From contig CBDHDJ010000001.1 of NCBI GenBank assembly GCA_965261645.1, positions 290,277 to 354,276 on the forward strand: a DNA stretch of 64,000 nucleotides, in the 5' to 3' direction. Every line of letters begins with the position of its first letter. The first letter of the stretch is position 1. A model generated the notes under the pieces. The model was given only the letters and a program-made list of their open reading frames with translations, was not told where the DNA came from and searched no databases. This document shows, one piece after another, positions 29,107 to 38,063 of the stretch. Made by a program: the position numbers and the translations under genes. This DNA comes from CBDHDJ01 sp965261645 (GTDB taxonomy: Bacteria; Pseudomonadota; Alphaproteobacteria; SHVV01).

Positions 29107-29852
29107 CCCCGCTCGACGCGCCGGGATCCGTCTTCCGGTACATGCCGCTGTTCGACGCGCCCGCACCGCCGGCATCGGTCGGGCAGGCCGCACGACACCA
29201 TCGGCTCCGCACCCGTTTCCTGCGCGTCGGCCGCGATGCGGTCGACGACCGCGACCTGCTCGAACTACTGCTTTCCGGGTGCTGTCCGGCCCGGGACGTT
29301 CGGGCGCTAGCCGAATCCCTGCTGGACAGTTTCGGCACCGCCGCCCGCATCCTCGCCGCCCGCCCTGAGCGGCTTCGCACGGTCCCCGGTCTTTCGGATG
29401 CCGGCATTGCCCTCATCAAGACCGCCGAGGCTCTTGGCATCCGCCTCGCCCGGGCCGAGGTTCCGAACGAGGTGCGCCCGAGTTTCGACAACTACCGCAA
29501 GGTCCTCGACTACTGCCGGACGCTGGCCGGACATCGCGAGGTCGAGGAGTTCCATCTGCTGCTGCTCGACCGCAGGAACAGGCTGCTCCGCGATGAATTG
29601 CATCAACGCGGCACCGTCACCCATACCCCGGCCTATCCCCGGGAGATCTGCATCCGCTGCCTGGAGACGCGCGCCACCGCGATCCTGCTGTTGCACAATC
29701 ATCCCAGCGGCAGCCTCGTACCGTCTCAGGCCGACATCGACATGACCCGCCGCATTCGCGATGCGCTGAAGCCGATCGAGGTGACGGTCCACGATCATGT
29801 GATCGTCACGTCCGGTGACGCCTTCAGCTTCAGGGACCAGGGTCTGCTCTGA
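29103..29852 (+). CDS. radC: RadC-family JAB-domain protein
   Basis: 249 residues. N-terminal helix-hairpin-helix-like region (LLELLLSGCCPARDVRALAE, RLRTVPGLSDAGIALIK) and C-terminal JAMM/MPN+ domain with the metal-binding pattern LLLHNHPSGSLVPSQADID and an upstream Glu in EEFHLLLLDRRNRLL. RadC proteins are called DNA repair proteins but their enzymatic role is unsettled; copies on mobile elements are common. Frame intact. Last gene of the 23-29.9 kb block. Confidence 0.92.
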   Translation: MTPLDAPGSVFRYMPLFDAPAPPASVGQAARHHRLRTRFLRVGRDAVDDRDLLELLLSGCCPARDVRALAESLLDSFGTAARILAARPERLRTVPGLSDAGIALIKTAEALGIRLARAEVPNEVRPSFDNYRKVLDYCRTLAGHREVEEFHLLLLDRRNRLLRDELHQRGTVTHTPAYPREICIRCLETRATAILLLHNHPSGSLVPSQADIDMTRRIRDALKPIEVTVHDHVIVTSGDAFSFRDQGLL

Positions 29853-29870
29853 CGCCGCAACCGGCGCGCA

Positions 29871-30049
29871 TCAGCCGCCGGTTCCATTCTCCCCGTCGTC
29901 CCGCCGCGATCCCGCCCAGGGATCCGGCGTGCTGTGACCCGGCGCCGGAGGCTGCCGGTAGCAGCGCATGCCGCAGAGTTCGAGATGCGCCACGATCGCG
30001 TCCGCCACAGGGCGGAAACGGTCATGGTCGCCAGGACCATGCTTACGCG
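29871..30049 (-). pseudogene. C-terminal fragment of unknown protein, cut by IS6
   Basis: An open frame of about 59 codons with a plausible C-terminus: HGPGDHDRFRPVADAIVAHL, then ELCGMRCYRQPPAPG and a Gly/Asp-rich tail. It runs into the IS6 left end without a start codon, so the N-terminus was lost to the insertion. Family not recognised; could be chance. Confidence 0.35.
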
Positions 30050-30097
30050 GGCCTTGTCAGAGCAAATTGGCTTGAGCCACCTGGCGAGGTCCCTTAG

Positions 30098-31542
30098 CAG
30101 CCCGTTGATTTAAGTCGGCGCCGTCTGATTCTCTGGTTCCCTGATTTGCAGGGGGATTTGCCGATGGCGATGGGACGGCAGAAGGATGGTCAGGGGGACC
30201 TGATGGTGAGCTGGTCGGAGATGCCGCGCTCTCCGGGTCATGTGTTTTATGACCGCTTGCAGTCGGTGCTGATCGAGGGCGGCTTCGACGCCTTTGCCGA
30301 GGCGAGCTGCCGGCCTTATTACGCGGTCCGGATGGGCGCGCCCTCGGTGCCGCCCGGGCGCTATTTCCGGATGCACCTGGTGGGCTACTTCGAGGGCATC
30401 GACAGCGAGCGCGGTCTGGAGTGGCGCTGCTCGGACTCGCTTTCGCTGCGGGCGTTCCTGCGACTGGGGAGCCGTGATCGGGTACCGGACCATTCCTGGC
30501 TGTCACGGAGCCGCACGCGCCTGCCCCATGAAGTCCACGCGGCGGTCTTCGACTGGGTTCTGGTGCTGATCGCCGAGGCGGGGCTGATCAAGGGCGAGCG
30601 CATCGGCGTCGATGCCTCGACCATGGAGGCCAACGCGGCGCTGCGGAACATCGTGCGGCGCGACAACGGCGAAGGCTACCGGGAGATGCTGGAGCGCCTG
30701 GCCCGGGAAAGCGGGGTCGAGACACCCACGGCCGAGGACCTGGCGCGTCTGGACCGGAAGCGCAAGGGCAAGAAGCTTTCCAACACGGATTGGGTTTCGA
30801 AGAGCGACCCCGAGGCCAAGATCACCAAGATGAAGGACGGCACGACGCATCTGGCCTACAAGCCCGAGCACGCGGTGGATCTGGACACCGGCGCGGTGGT
30901 GGCGGCCGAGCTGCACCCGGCCGATGAGGGCGACACCACGACGCTTTCCAAGACCCTGGCGAAGGCCGAGGCAAACCTCGAGGCGGTGGATGCGGCACCG
31001 ACATCGGAGGACCCGGCCGAATGCGTCGCCGACAAAGGTTATCACTCACGGGCGGTCTTGAGGGCTCTGAACGACAGTCCCTGGAAGACCCGGATCGCGG
31101 CGCCCAAGCAGACCGGCTTTTCGCGCTGGCACGGTGATGAGGCGGCGCGGCGCGCGGTCACCAATAACCGTGCGCGGCTCAAGTCCGGGGTCGCCCGCGA
31201 GGCCTTCAAGCTGCGCGCCGAGATCGTCGAGCGCTGCTTTGCCCACAACCTCGATCGTGGCGGCATGCGACGAACCTGGCTGCGCGGGCGAGAGAATGTG
31301 CACAAGCGATACCTGCTCCACGTCGCCGGCCACAATCTATCGTTACTGATGCGCCAGCTCATCGGCGCCGGCACCCCGCGGGAGGCCGTGGCGGGCGGAT
31401 ATGGCGGTATTTTCGTTCTGCTCACGCCCACCGGGGCCATGCTGGTGGCACGGGGGGGCTCGCAAAGCGGCCAGACGGCTTTCGCCGCCGCATTCCTCAT
31501 CTGGGAGTGAGAGCCGGAAAAAGCCACTTAATCAACGGGCTG
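30098..31542 (+). mobile_element. ISX copy 2, inside IS6 copy B
   Basis: 1445 bp flanked by the 4-bp direct repeat TTAG (30094-30097 and 31543-31546). Removing it rejoins the IS6 5' region to match copy A exactly (CCCTTAGCGTCTAG). Confidence 0.95.
30164..31510 (+). CDS. ISX transposase
   Basis: Intact 448-residue copy of the transposase described at 16441-17787, Arg variant after AEDLA. The only noted base difference in the aligned 5' half is TTC for TTT in the Phe codon of GYFEGID. Start at ATG 30164 behind GGGGGA. Confidence 0.9.
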   Translation: MAMGRQKDGQGDLMVSWSEMPRSPGHVFYDRLQSVLIEGGFDAFAEASCRPYYAVRMGAPSVPPGRYFRMHLVGYFEGIDSERGLEWRCSDSLSLRAFLRLGSRDRVPDHSWLSRSRTRLPHEVHAAVFDWVLVLIAEAGLIKGERIGVDASTMEANAALRNIVRRDNGEGYREMLERLARESGVETPTAEDLARLDRKRKGKKLSNTDWVSKSDPEAKITKMKDGTTHLAYKPEHAVDLDTGAVVAAELHPADEGDTTTLSKTLAKAEANLEAVDAAPTSEDPAECVADKGYHSRAVLRALNDSPWKTRIAAPKQTGFSRWHGDEAARRAVTNNRARLKSGVAREAFKLRAEIVERCFAHNLDRGGMRRTWLRGRENVHKRYLLHVAGHNLSLLMRQLIGAGTPREAVAGGYGGIFVLLTPTGAMLVARGGSQSGQTAFAAAFLIWE

Positions 31543-31555
31543 TTAGCGTCTAGAA

Positions 31556-32251
31556 ATGCAAAATCCCTTCCGATATTTCAACAGTTCACCCGAGATCATC
31601 CGGCTCACTGTGATGATGTATGTCCGGTTCCCGCTGTCGCTGCGGCAGGTCGAGGACCTGCTGTCCGAGCGTGGCATCGACATCTGCCACGAGACCGTGC
31701 GGTACTGGTGGAACCGGTTCGGTCCGCTGTTTGCAGCCGAGATCCGGAGGCGTCGGGTTCATCGTCATTGGTATTCGAACTGGCGCTGGCACCTTGATGA
31801 GGTGTTCGTGCGGATCAACGGGAAGACCTGCTATTTGTGGCGCGCCGTTGACCACGAAGGTGAAGTGCTTGAGGTTTTTGCAACGAAACGGCGGGATCGC
31901 AGGGCCGCACTCAGGTTTCTGAAACGCGCGATGAAGCGTTATGGCCGGCCAGCTTCGATCGTCACGGACGGGCTTCCGTCCTACCGGGCTGCCATGACTG
32001 TGATCGGCAATGCGGCCGCCCGGACCTGCGGTCGTTGGCTCAACAACGGGGCCGAGAACTCGCACCAGCCGTTCCGACGACGGGAAGCGGCAATGGCCAA
32101 TTTCAGGAACGTAAAGACCCTGCAGAAATTTGCTTTCGTTCATGCCTCAATCCATAACCACTTCAGCCACGAACGCCATCTCAACCGCCGCGATATTTTC
32201 AAACAAGCCCGAGCCGCCGCCTTGGCCGAGTGGCGTCAACTTGCAGCCTGA
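31556..32251 (+). CDS. IS6-family transposase, intact
   Basis: 231 residues with the complete IS6 DDE core: RWHLDEVFVRINGK, IVTDGLPSYRAA and HQPFRRREAAMANFRNVKTL, where the final Glu follows RRR. Length is normal for the family. ISX copy 2 sits 9 bp upstream of the ATG and so separates it from its own promoter region in the IS6 left end; expression would depend on ISX or outside promoters. Confidence 0.93.
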   Translation: MQNPFRYFNSSPEIIRLTVMMYVRFPLSLRQVEDLLSERGIDICHETVRYWWNRFGPLFAAEIRRRRVHRHWYSNWRWHLDEVFVRINGKTCYLWRAVDHEGEVLEVFATKRRDRRAALRFLKRAMKRYGRPASIVTDGLPSYRAAMTVIGNAAARTCGRWLNNGAENSHQPFRRREAAMANFRNVKTLQKFAFVHASIHNHFSHERHLNRRDIFKQARAAALAEWRQLAA

Positions 32252-32279
32252 GAGCCCTGGTTTGCAGGTTCTTCAGATC

Positions 32280-32591
32280 CTATCCAGTTCGTCTGACAAC
32301 GCCCGCGAAGGCGTCGAGCATGTAGGGCTGACCGTTGAAGAAGATGCGTTCGACCCTGTTCGACAGCGTTCGGTAGTCTGAATTCGAGATCCCGCTGCTG
32401 CTGTAGAGCACAGCGATCCGGGTCGTCACCGCGCCTTTTTCCGCGGTTATTTCGATGCAATCGTGGCCGTCGATCTCACGCACGATCTCGGCCGACCAGC
32501 CGTACGAGTCGAGGGGTTTCAGGACCGACTGCTCTACCTCCCGGCGAAGAATGCCCAGTCGTGGGTTCGCCGGGTTAACTCGGTCATCCAT
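32280..32591 (-). CDS. hypothetical protein
   Basis: 103 residues, family not recognised. Sequence has an alpha/beta look: EVEQSVLKPLDSYGWSAEIV, REIDGHDCIEITAEKGAVTT, RIAVLYSSSGISNSDY and a terminal VERIFFNGQPYMLDAFAG. Coding probability is supported by balanced composition and no paralogue on the other strand. It ends 24 bp before the IS6 right end, so its C-terminus may be altered by that insertion. Confidence 0.55.
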   Translation of the reverse strand: MDDRVNPANPRLGILRREVEQSVLKPLDSYGWSAEIVREIDGHDCIEITAEKGAVTTRIAVLYSSSGISNSDYRTLSNRVERIFFNGQPYMLDAFAGVVRRTG

Positions 32592-32942
32592 ATCGGCAAC
32601 TCTCGACGCTTGTGGATTGGTGCGCTACGCTACTACGTCTGCGGTTTCGAGTTGAATCGCCTCCCCGAGCGCCGCCGTTCGCACGGACGCCGCTGACCAT
32701 CAAGTCCTGACGGTTGGCAGCCCGTCGGTCGGAACTGGGTGTTCCGGGCGTAAGACCTGCTCCGGAGCCGGCGTCGAAAGGGGTGGGCAGCAGCAAAGAC
32801 GGCAAGAGTTATGTGCAACTCGCCGTATGGCTCCGACCACAGACTGTTGGAATCGGAATTCGGGCAGCAGGGTCGCTTTTCCCGCAACCGCGGCGGCGAG
32901 ACGAACGCCTGGTCCACGACACGCTGCTGACGATCTCCACCT
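32592..32942. other. no gene recognised
   Basis: About 350 bp with only short, unconvincing frames. May hold the promoter of the minus-strand hypothetical gene. Confidence 0.45.
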
Positions 32943-33143
32943 TCATCCTCCGATCCGCAGTTGAGGTGCCCCCACATCGGGCGCTTCGAGCGCCCGGTAC
33001 TTCGACAGCCTCTCGGTGATCACCAGGGCGCCGGCAATGCCGACGACGTAGAGCGGGACCATCTTGATATTGAAGGTGGCGATCATGACGAGGCCCGTTA
33101 CCCCGATCGATCCGCCCAGGATCGTGGCAAGAGTGCCCTTCAT
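32943..33143 (-). CDS. small two-helix membrane protein
   Basis: 66 residues from the ATG at 33143: MKGTLATILGGSIGVTGLVM begins a first transmembrane helix, and VPLYVVGIAGALVITERL a second. The short C-terminus is polar. Family unknown. The frame extends further upstream to 33233, but that part is the complement of an istA fragment and should not be included. No clear ribosome binding site. Confidence 0.45.
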   Translation of the reverse strand: MKGTLATILGGSIGVTGLVMIATFNIKMVPLYVVGIAGALVITERLSKYRALEAPDVGAPQLRIGG

Positions 33144-33171
33144 GGTGATCAGCTGCGATCGGAGGATGCGA

Positions 33172-33263
33172 TGATGAAGGCCTCCGTCAACGAGGTGGTG
33201 ATTGTCGCCGACGGCCAGGAGATTGCCCGCCATCGACGTTCTTACGAGGCCGGCGACCTGGTC
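33172..33263 (+). pseudogene. IS21-family IstA fragment
   Basis: About 30 codons reading VNEVVIVADGQEIARHRRSY, then EAGDLV: the beta-rich segment just before the C-terminal region of IS21 IstA transposases. A second piece that would follow it in IstA lies at 36436-36545. Confidence 0.55.
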
Positions 33264-33271
33264 TCTAAACC

Positions 33272-33502
33272 CTCAAGAACCGGATCCTGCTGGAGAACTA
33301 TTGTCTGCCCGGTGATCTCGAAGCCCAACTCGGCACCTTCGTCGAGCACTACAACCACCGGCGCTACCACGAAAGCTTGAATAACCTCACGCCCGCTGAT
33401 GTCTACTTCGGGCGCGGCCCAACCATCCTGCCGGAAAGGGAAAGGATCAAACGAAAAACCATCGAGTACCGGCGCTTGCAGCACCAAAACGTCGCTGCAT
33501 AA
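33272..33502 (+). pseudogene. IS3-family OrfB C-terminal fragment
   Basis: 76 codons (LKNRILLENYCLPGDLEAQL, then HYNHRRYHESLNNLTPADVY) matching the C-terminal part of IS3 transposases. It is clearly related to but diverged from the IS3 copies here (LKNRILLENYYLPGDLENQI), so it is from a different element. Ends at TAA 33500-33502. Confidence 0.75.
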
Positions 33503-33561
33503 AATCATCAACCAGATGAGCCAGAGCCTCCGTTGTCTTAAGCCCCATCCTGTCTCAAGGG

Positions 33562-33655
33562 TGATGCGCGCGGGCGGCGTCTGGTGGGCGTCGAGAAACA
33601 GGGTGACGAACAGGTTGGAGAGTTTCTTGAGGTTGGCAGAGATCTGATGGCATCT
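33562..33655 (-). pseudogene. IS1380-family transposase internal fragment
   Basis: About 31 codons (HQISANLKKLSNLFVTLFLD, AHQTPPARIT) nearly identical to residues about 130-160 of the IS1380-B transposase at 48865-50232. Both sides are cut off. Confidence 0.75.
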
Positions 33656-33939
33656 TCGCCAACGCCGCCTTGTTTCATGTGCCGAGCCAGGAGATCGCAA
33701 GGGTCCTGGGCGAGTTAAATGCAGCGCTCAAGCCGCAAGGCGTGCTGTTCTGCTCGAACCCGCGCGGCGACAACCAGGAGGGCTGGCTCGACGGCCGCTA
33801 CGGCTGTTTCCACGATTTGGAGACCTGGCGAGATTACGTCACCGGGGCAGGGTTCACCGAGGTGATGCACTACTACCGCCCGCCAGGCCGGCCCCGCCAC
33901 GAACAGCCCTGGCTTGCCACTGTGTGGCGCAAGCCCTGA
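33653..33939 (+). pseudogene. SAM-dependent methyltransferase, C-terminal fragment
   Basis: About 94 codons: GIFANAALFHVPSQEIARVL, GELNAALKPQGVLFCSNPRG, then FHDLETWRDYVTGAGFTEVM and a normal ending PWLATVWRKP. This is motif III onwards of a class I methyltransferase (Methyltransf_25/11 type). The SAM-binding N-terminus is missing, replaced by the IS1380 fragment. The substrate is unknown. Confidence 0.7.
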
Positions 33940-33955
33940 CGAAGCGCGGTGCGGC

Positions 33956-34711
33956 TCAGGGCGCCATCACCCGACCGCCGCAGGACAAATAAGTCTGGCC
34001 GGTGGTGAAGCTCGACCGGTCGGACAGCAGAAAATAAGTAAGTTCCGCCACCTCCTCTGCCGAGCCGAAGCGCCCGAGCGGCGTTTCGTCGATGACGGCC
34101 TGGCGCACGTCGCCGACGATATCGGCGACCATGTCGGTTTCGATGAAGCCCGGCGCGACCGCGTTGACCCGAACATGAGGCGCCAAGCCTTTCGCCCAGC
34201 TCTTGACCAACGCGATGATCGCCGCCTTGGACGTGGAATAGGCGGCCAGATTGGGGCTCGGGTCCAGCCCCGCGACCGAGGAGAGGCCTACGATGCGGCC
34301 GTAGCCGCGCTCGACCATGCCGCCCATCACCGCCCGCACCGTGAAATACGTCCCGTCGACGTTGACCGCCATGACGCGGCGCCAGATCTCGATGGGATCA
34401 CCGTCGCCCTCGTCATACGCAACAATGCCCGCGCTCGGGACAAGGAGATCGACGGGTCCGAGCACGCTTTCCACCTCATCCACCATGGCGCGAACTGCGC
34501 CTGGGTCCGCGACATCGGCTTGGAATATCTCGCACTGATCGCCGGCGGAGGTGATCTCGCCTTGCACCGCGCGCGCAGCCTTTTCGTCGCTGATGTAACC
34601 GACGGCCACGCGGGCCCCCTCGCGCGCAAGCCGCAGGCTCACGGCCCGGCCGATACCACGCCCGCCACCCGTTACGAGCGCGGTCTTGTCGGTAAACTCC
34701 CCGTTGTTCAC
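33956..34711 (-). CDS. SDR-family oxidoreductase
   Basis: 251 residues, FabG-like short-chain dehydrogenase: TGGGRGIGRAV nucleotide loop, DVADPG, IVGLSSVAGLD with catalytic Ser, AAYSTSKAA with the YxxxK pair, and APGFIETDM. The usual NNAG is replaced by PSAG (LLVPSAGIVAYD), which is uncommon because the Asn helps position the active site. GTG 34711 is chosen as the start because GGAGG lies six bases upstream; an open frame extends 12 codons further but lacks a ribosome binding site. Substrate unknown. It converges with the methyltransferase fragment (16 bp). Confidence 0.85.
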   Translation of the reverse strand: MNNGEFTDKTALVTGGGRGIGRAVSLRLAREGARVAVGYISDEKAARAVQGEITSAGDQCEIFQADVADPGAVRAMVDEVESVLGPVDLLVPSAGIVAYDEGDGDPIEIWRRVMAVNVDGTYFTVRAVMGGMVERGYGRIVGLSSVAGLDPSPNLAAYSTSKAAIIALVKSWAKGLAPHVRVNAVAPGFIETDMVADIVGDVRQAVIDETPLGRFGSAEEVAELTYFLLSDRSSFTTGQTYLSCGGRVMAP

Positions 34712-34780
34712 GGTCTTCCTCCCCGTTGTTCGGCAGACAGATCCCAAGGGACCTGAGCCTCATTCTTGTGATCTCCTATA

Positions 34781-36434
34781 CCGAGATTTCCCATTTGGAC
34801 ACCTTATCGGCGAGGTGATCGTGAATCGGAACCGCTCGCATTGCAACTGGCTTGCGTCCTGCGGCCGCCTGTAATCCGATTCCATCGGACGGAGGGACAA
34901 TTGGCGGGGGTGGCGGGGCAAACGGACTCTTCGGCTGCATACCAGATGCACCGATCCTGTCGTCTGCGTGGATGAGCGGGATGCCGTCGGTCATGCCGGA
35001 TTGAGCGTCGGTCTGAGCCGGTCGATGCGGCGCAGGATGTCGGCGAAGAGGTCTCTCGGGATGGCGACCTCGGCCATCTGGAAGATGACGTAGCGGCCGT
35101 GGCGGACAATCTTCGCGCCGATCTTGATCAGCTTCTCCCGCAGCGTCGTCAGCGACCACTGCTCCACGGAATCGGGCAACGCCAGGGTGCGCATGAAGTT
35201 ACCGAGGTTATAGGCCAGTGCATGCAGCTGAAGCCGGACGGCATTGTGGTCGAACTTGCGGCAGGACAAGCGGGTCCACTTGATGGCGTTCTTGCCTTCC
35301 TTGATCCATTGCTCGGCGGTGCCGCGCTGATTGTAGAACGCAACCACCCGCTCGGCAGGACGGCTCAGGTTGGTGACGATGAAGCCGACGCGGGGGTACA
35401 GTTCGCCGGGATGCCATTCGACCTTGGCAACCACACGACGTTTCTTGTTCCACGAACCGGCCTGATAGCTGAAGTTGGCGTAGTAGCGGCGAACATGGTT
35501 GGGCGGCCGACCAACGGGCCGGGTCAACAGGTGGGCGATGCTTTCCTGGAGAACCGCGTTGGCCGGAAGGCGGATCGCATACAGAAAGCCCTCGGCTTCT
35601 AGGTATTCGTAAATGTCCGGCGAGGCAAACGCCGCGTCACCGCGAAAATAGAGCCGAACCTTCGTGGCCTTGTAGCGTTCCACCACCGACTCCAGAACGT
35701 CGCGCCATCCATCGGCACTGTGAACGTTGCCGGGGCGTAGGCGACATCGCTCCAGGTCGCCAAACTGATTGAACAGGAACAGGGGGTGATAGCAGGTGCA
35801 GCCAAAGTGACCGTTGTAGGCCGTGCCCTCCTGGTCACCGTAGGTCGGGCTGACGCTGGAATCCATATCGAGAATGATCTTGACCGGCGGCCGGCGGTCG
35901 TGAACCCGGTCGATCCAAAGCCCGGACAGGTCGGCAAGGGAGGTGAGGTTCTCGTCCTTGGACAGCAACTCGGTCTCGAAGCGGCTCATCTGGCTGGTCG
36001 ATGCGCCGCCGCGCTCGACGGTCTTTCCGCCGACGATCCACCGCATCGCAGGATCGCGCCCCAACCGGTCGGCGTCGTTCACGTCCTCATATCCGGCGAG
36101 ACGTCCATAGACGGACTGACGCAGCAGCCCGACACCGTCGTGCCAGCCGTTCTTGCCCGTCCGGCTGTCAGCCAGGACATTGCTCGCCAGGGCGGTGAGG
36201 CCAAGGGTGTCATCGAGTTGCCGATAGGCGAGCAGACCGGCGTCCGACGTGACCCGTGAACCGTGGAACTCCAGCTTCAGGCGACGGTCGAAACAAGGCC
36301 GCAGAGGCCGCCGATCCGATTCACCCTCCGGGTTCCGCATGCGATCCACCCTCTATCTAGCCTAAACCTATGATTCTTATAACAGAATCAAGCGGAAACG
36401 GCATCAGATAGATGAGCTACCTGGGAAATGCGGG
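34781..36434 (-). mobile_element. IS1380-A element
   Basis: Inverted ends are approximate: CCGAGATTTCCCA on the left, CCCGCATTTCCCA (complement) on the right, about 1.65 kb apart. Flanking bases CTATA and CTAAA are similar but not identical, so the target duplication is uncertain. Confidence 0.7.
34991..36340 (-). CDS. IS1380-family transposase
   Basis: About 449 residues: RLKLEFHGSRVTSDAGLLAY near the N-terminus, first Asp in KIILDMDSSVSPTYGDQEGT, second in VRLYFRGDAAFASPDIYEYL, and the Glu-bearing YNQRGTAEQWIKEGKNAIKW, all standard for IS1380. The frame is intact. ATG 36340 is preferred over an in-frame GTG three codons upstream. It shares the family but little sequence with IS1380-B. Confidence 0.93.
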   Translation of the reverse strand: MRNPEGESDRRPLRPCFDRRLKLEFHGSRVTSDAGLLAYRQLDDTLGLTALASNVLADSRTGKNGWHDGVGLLRQSVYGRLAGYEDVNDADRLGRDPAMRWIVGGKTVERGGASTSQMSRFETELLSKDENLTSLADLSGLWIDRVHDRRPPVKIILDMDSSVSPTYGDQEGTAYNGHFGCTCYHPLFLFNQFGDLERCRLRPGNVHSADGWRDVLESVVERYKATKVRLYFRGDAAFASPDIYEYLEAEGFLYAIRLPANAVLQESIAHLLTRPVGRPPNHVRRYYANFSYQAGSWNKKRRVVAKVEWHPGELYPRVGFIVTNLSRPAERVVAFYNQRGTAEQWIKEGKNAIKWTRLSCRKFDHNAVRLQLHALAYNLGNFMRTLALPDSVEQWSLTTLREKLIKIGAKIVRHGRYVIFQMAEVAIPRDLFADILRRIDRLRPTLNPA

Positions 36435-36435
36435 C

Positions 36436-36545
36436 TAAATCCCCTGCATTACCTGGCCCTGTTGGAACAGAAGGTCGGGGCCCTGGACCGGGCGGCGCCA
36501 TTGCAAGGATGGGATCTACTGACCGATTTCGCCACGTTGCGGCCT
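36436..36545 (+). pseudogene. IS21-family IstA fragment
   Basis: About 36 codons: LNPLHYLALLEQKVGALDRA, then APLQGWDLLTDFATLR. This is the C-terminal HYLxxLExKPGAL region of IS21 IstA transposases. It starts right at the IS1380-A right end. Confidence 0.7.
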
Positions 36546-36978
36546 CACGCAGCGCCCGCACAATCTCTTCTACCGCCTTCCTCACCCTCCGCGACGCCGA
36601 GCCCGATGAATGCGGAGCACGCAGAATCGAACACTCGCGGCGCCGAAGCTTGCGAACGGCGAGCCGTAAAGACGGCTTTCTTCGGCCGTTCTCCCAAGCG
36701 GACGACGATAGTCTCCCGCTCCTTCGAACGTTGCCGGGTCAATTCCCGAAGAATTCCCTGCCCATTCCCCGTTACAATAGGGAAATTCGGCGGAGACAGG
36801 TTCGCGGGAGACTGCCTGCACAGCCAATCCTCCGCTTGCCGACGAGATGATAATTTTCTGCGAATTCAGGCTAGACGTCACCCTCCGACCGCGTTCACCA
36901 GGCCGCCGTTAGGTGAGGCCTCGCACGAAGTCCGCTGATGACCCTGAGCCGACATCGACGCCACCACCGCCAAGGGGC
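36546..36978. other. non-coding stretch with repeat unit
   Basis: No gene supported. Contains the first copy of the ~135-bp repeat (36821-36957). Confidence 0.5.
36821..36957 (+). repeat. ~135-bp imperfect direct repeat, copy 1
   Basis: Shares about 85% identity by eye with 38131-38262, including CTCCGCTTGCCG, GAGATGATAATTTTCTGCGA and a CCGCCGTT block. It lies just past the 3' end of the EamA gene; copy 2 lies upstream of it. Confidence 0.75.
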
Positions 36979-37842
36979 CTACCCGACGTAAGCCAGCACC
37001 GCACCGCTCGCGACGACCAGAGCGATTCCACCCCATTGTGAGCCCGGGATGCGCTCGCGTAGGAAAATCCACGCCAGCAATACCGTAACCACCGCAACAG
37101 GCGCGCTTGCGACCGTCGCCACGGCTGCGCCCTCGCCGGCCGTACCGCTGAGAATCGCGAAAACGCCGAGCGCATCGAACATGCCCTGAAAAATGAGCGC
37201 AGGCCACCAGCGCAGTGGCATCACCGGGGCGCGACGCCTTGCCAGCAGAACCAACACCAGGATGGCCAAACTTACGAGCCGCGTGAGCCATAAGGTTTGA
37301 ATTTCGCCATAGATCGCGACCGCCTCGCGGGCAACCAAAATCCATATGCCGAACAGCGCCGCGGCGCCAACCGATAGGGCGATCGTCAGGGCGACGCCAC
37401 CGACTGCATCGGGCTCGGCTCCAGCAGCATCGTGACCGGTGCGCGCAACGATCCCCACCCCGGCCATGATCGCCGCGATTGCCGCCCACTGGATGCCAGT
37501 CGGGTAAATGCCCATTGCGAGCGTGCCGACCAGAACGAACGCCGGGTAGCTCGCGACGACTGGTGCGGCAATAGAAACGGGCCCTCGGCTTAGCGCCGTG
37601 TAAAACAGCAGGAAAGCGACCATGAAAAGGGCGCCGGTTGCCACCAGCCAAACAATTCCTTCGGTCGCCCATACGAGCGGAGCCCCTGTGATCCAAACCC
37701 ACAGACTGATACCGACCGAGCCAACGAGTAACATGCCCAGAAGCGAGTTTGTTGGCCCGATGGCCCGCCCAGACACACGGGCGACGAACTCGGAGGATCC
37801 CCAGCTCAGTGCACAGACAAAACCCCAAAGTGCCGGGTTCAT
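36979..37842 (-). CDS. EamA/DMT-family transporter 1
   Basis: 287 residues with about ten hydrophobic helices in two EamA halves: LWGFVCALSWGSSEFVARVS at the start, ASYPAFVLVGTLAMGIYPTG at the end of the first half, and ASAPVAVVTVLLAWIFLRER in the second. Inner-membrane drug/metabolite transporter superfamily; substrate unknown. ATG 37842 gives the family start MNPALWG; the open frame continues upstream but that extension is basic and unlikely to be translated. It is a paralogue of the protein at 44289-45164 (shared GRAIGP, RGPVS, YPTGIQWAA/YPSAIQWAA, QWGGIALVV). Confidence 0.88.
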   Translation of the reverse strand: MNPALWGFVCALSWGSSEFVARVSGRAIGPTNSLLGMLLVGSVGISLWVWITGAPLVWATEGIVWLVATGALFMVAFLLFYTALSRGPVSIAAPVVASYPAFVLVGTLAMGIYPTGIQWAAIAAIMAGVGIVARTGHDAAGAEPDAVGGVALTIALSVGAAALFGIWILVAREAVAIYGEIQTLWLTRLVSLAILVLVLLARRRAPVMPLRWWPALIFQGMFDALGVFAILSGTAGEGAAVATVASAPVAVVTVLLAWIFLRERIPGSQWGGIALVVASGAVLAYVG

Positions 37843-38063
37843 GGTGAGGGCGACCTTCTGGACCGTCGATTCCGCACTGGTCCCCGCAGCCCGACTCTGT
37901 GGGCGTGGGACGGCCCGGTGCAAACTTCTTCCGCGGCGCCGGCTGGGCGCCAAGCGGTCATGTCAATCTTACGCTGAGTTTATCATCATTCGCGCCACCG
38001 GGCGCGAGCGCGCGCGTGGTTGACAAGTCGGGATGCGGCAATAACAGTGAGGCGGTCTCACAT

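Larger units (their letters stand above)
30050..32256 (+). mobile_element. IS6-family element copy B, split by ISX copy 2
   Basis: The left end GGCCTTGTCAGAGCAAATTG matches, with a few mismatches, the complement of the right end at 32235-32256 (GGCTCTCAGGCTGCAAGTTG). The transposase stop lies inside the right end, as in other IS6 elements. No 8-bp target repeat is visible (CTTACGCG against CTGGTTTG). Confidence 0.82.

Noticed and set aside
32603..32940. Short frames in the gap after the 103-residue hypothetical gene
   Set aside because: No ribosome site, motif or length to support them.
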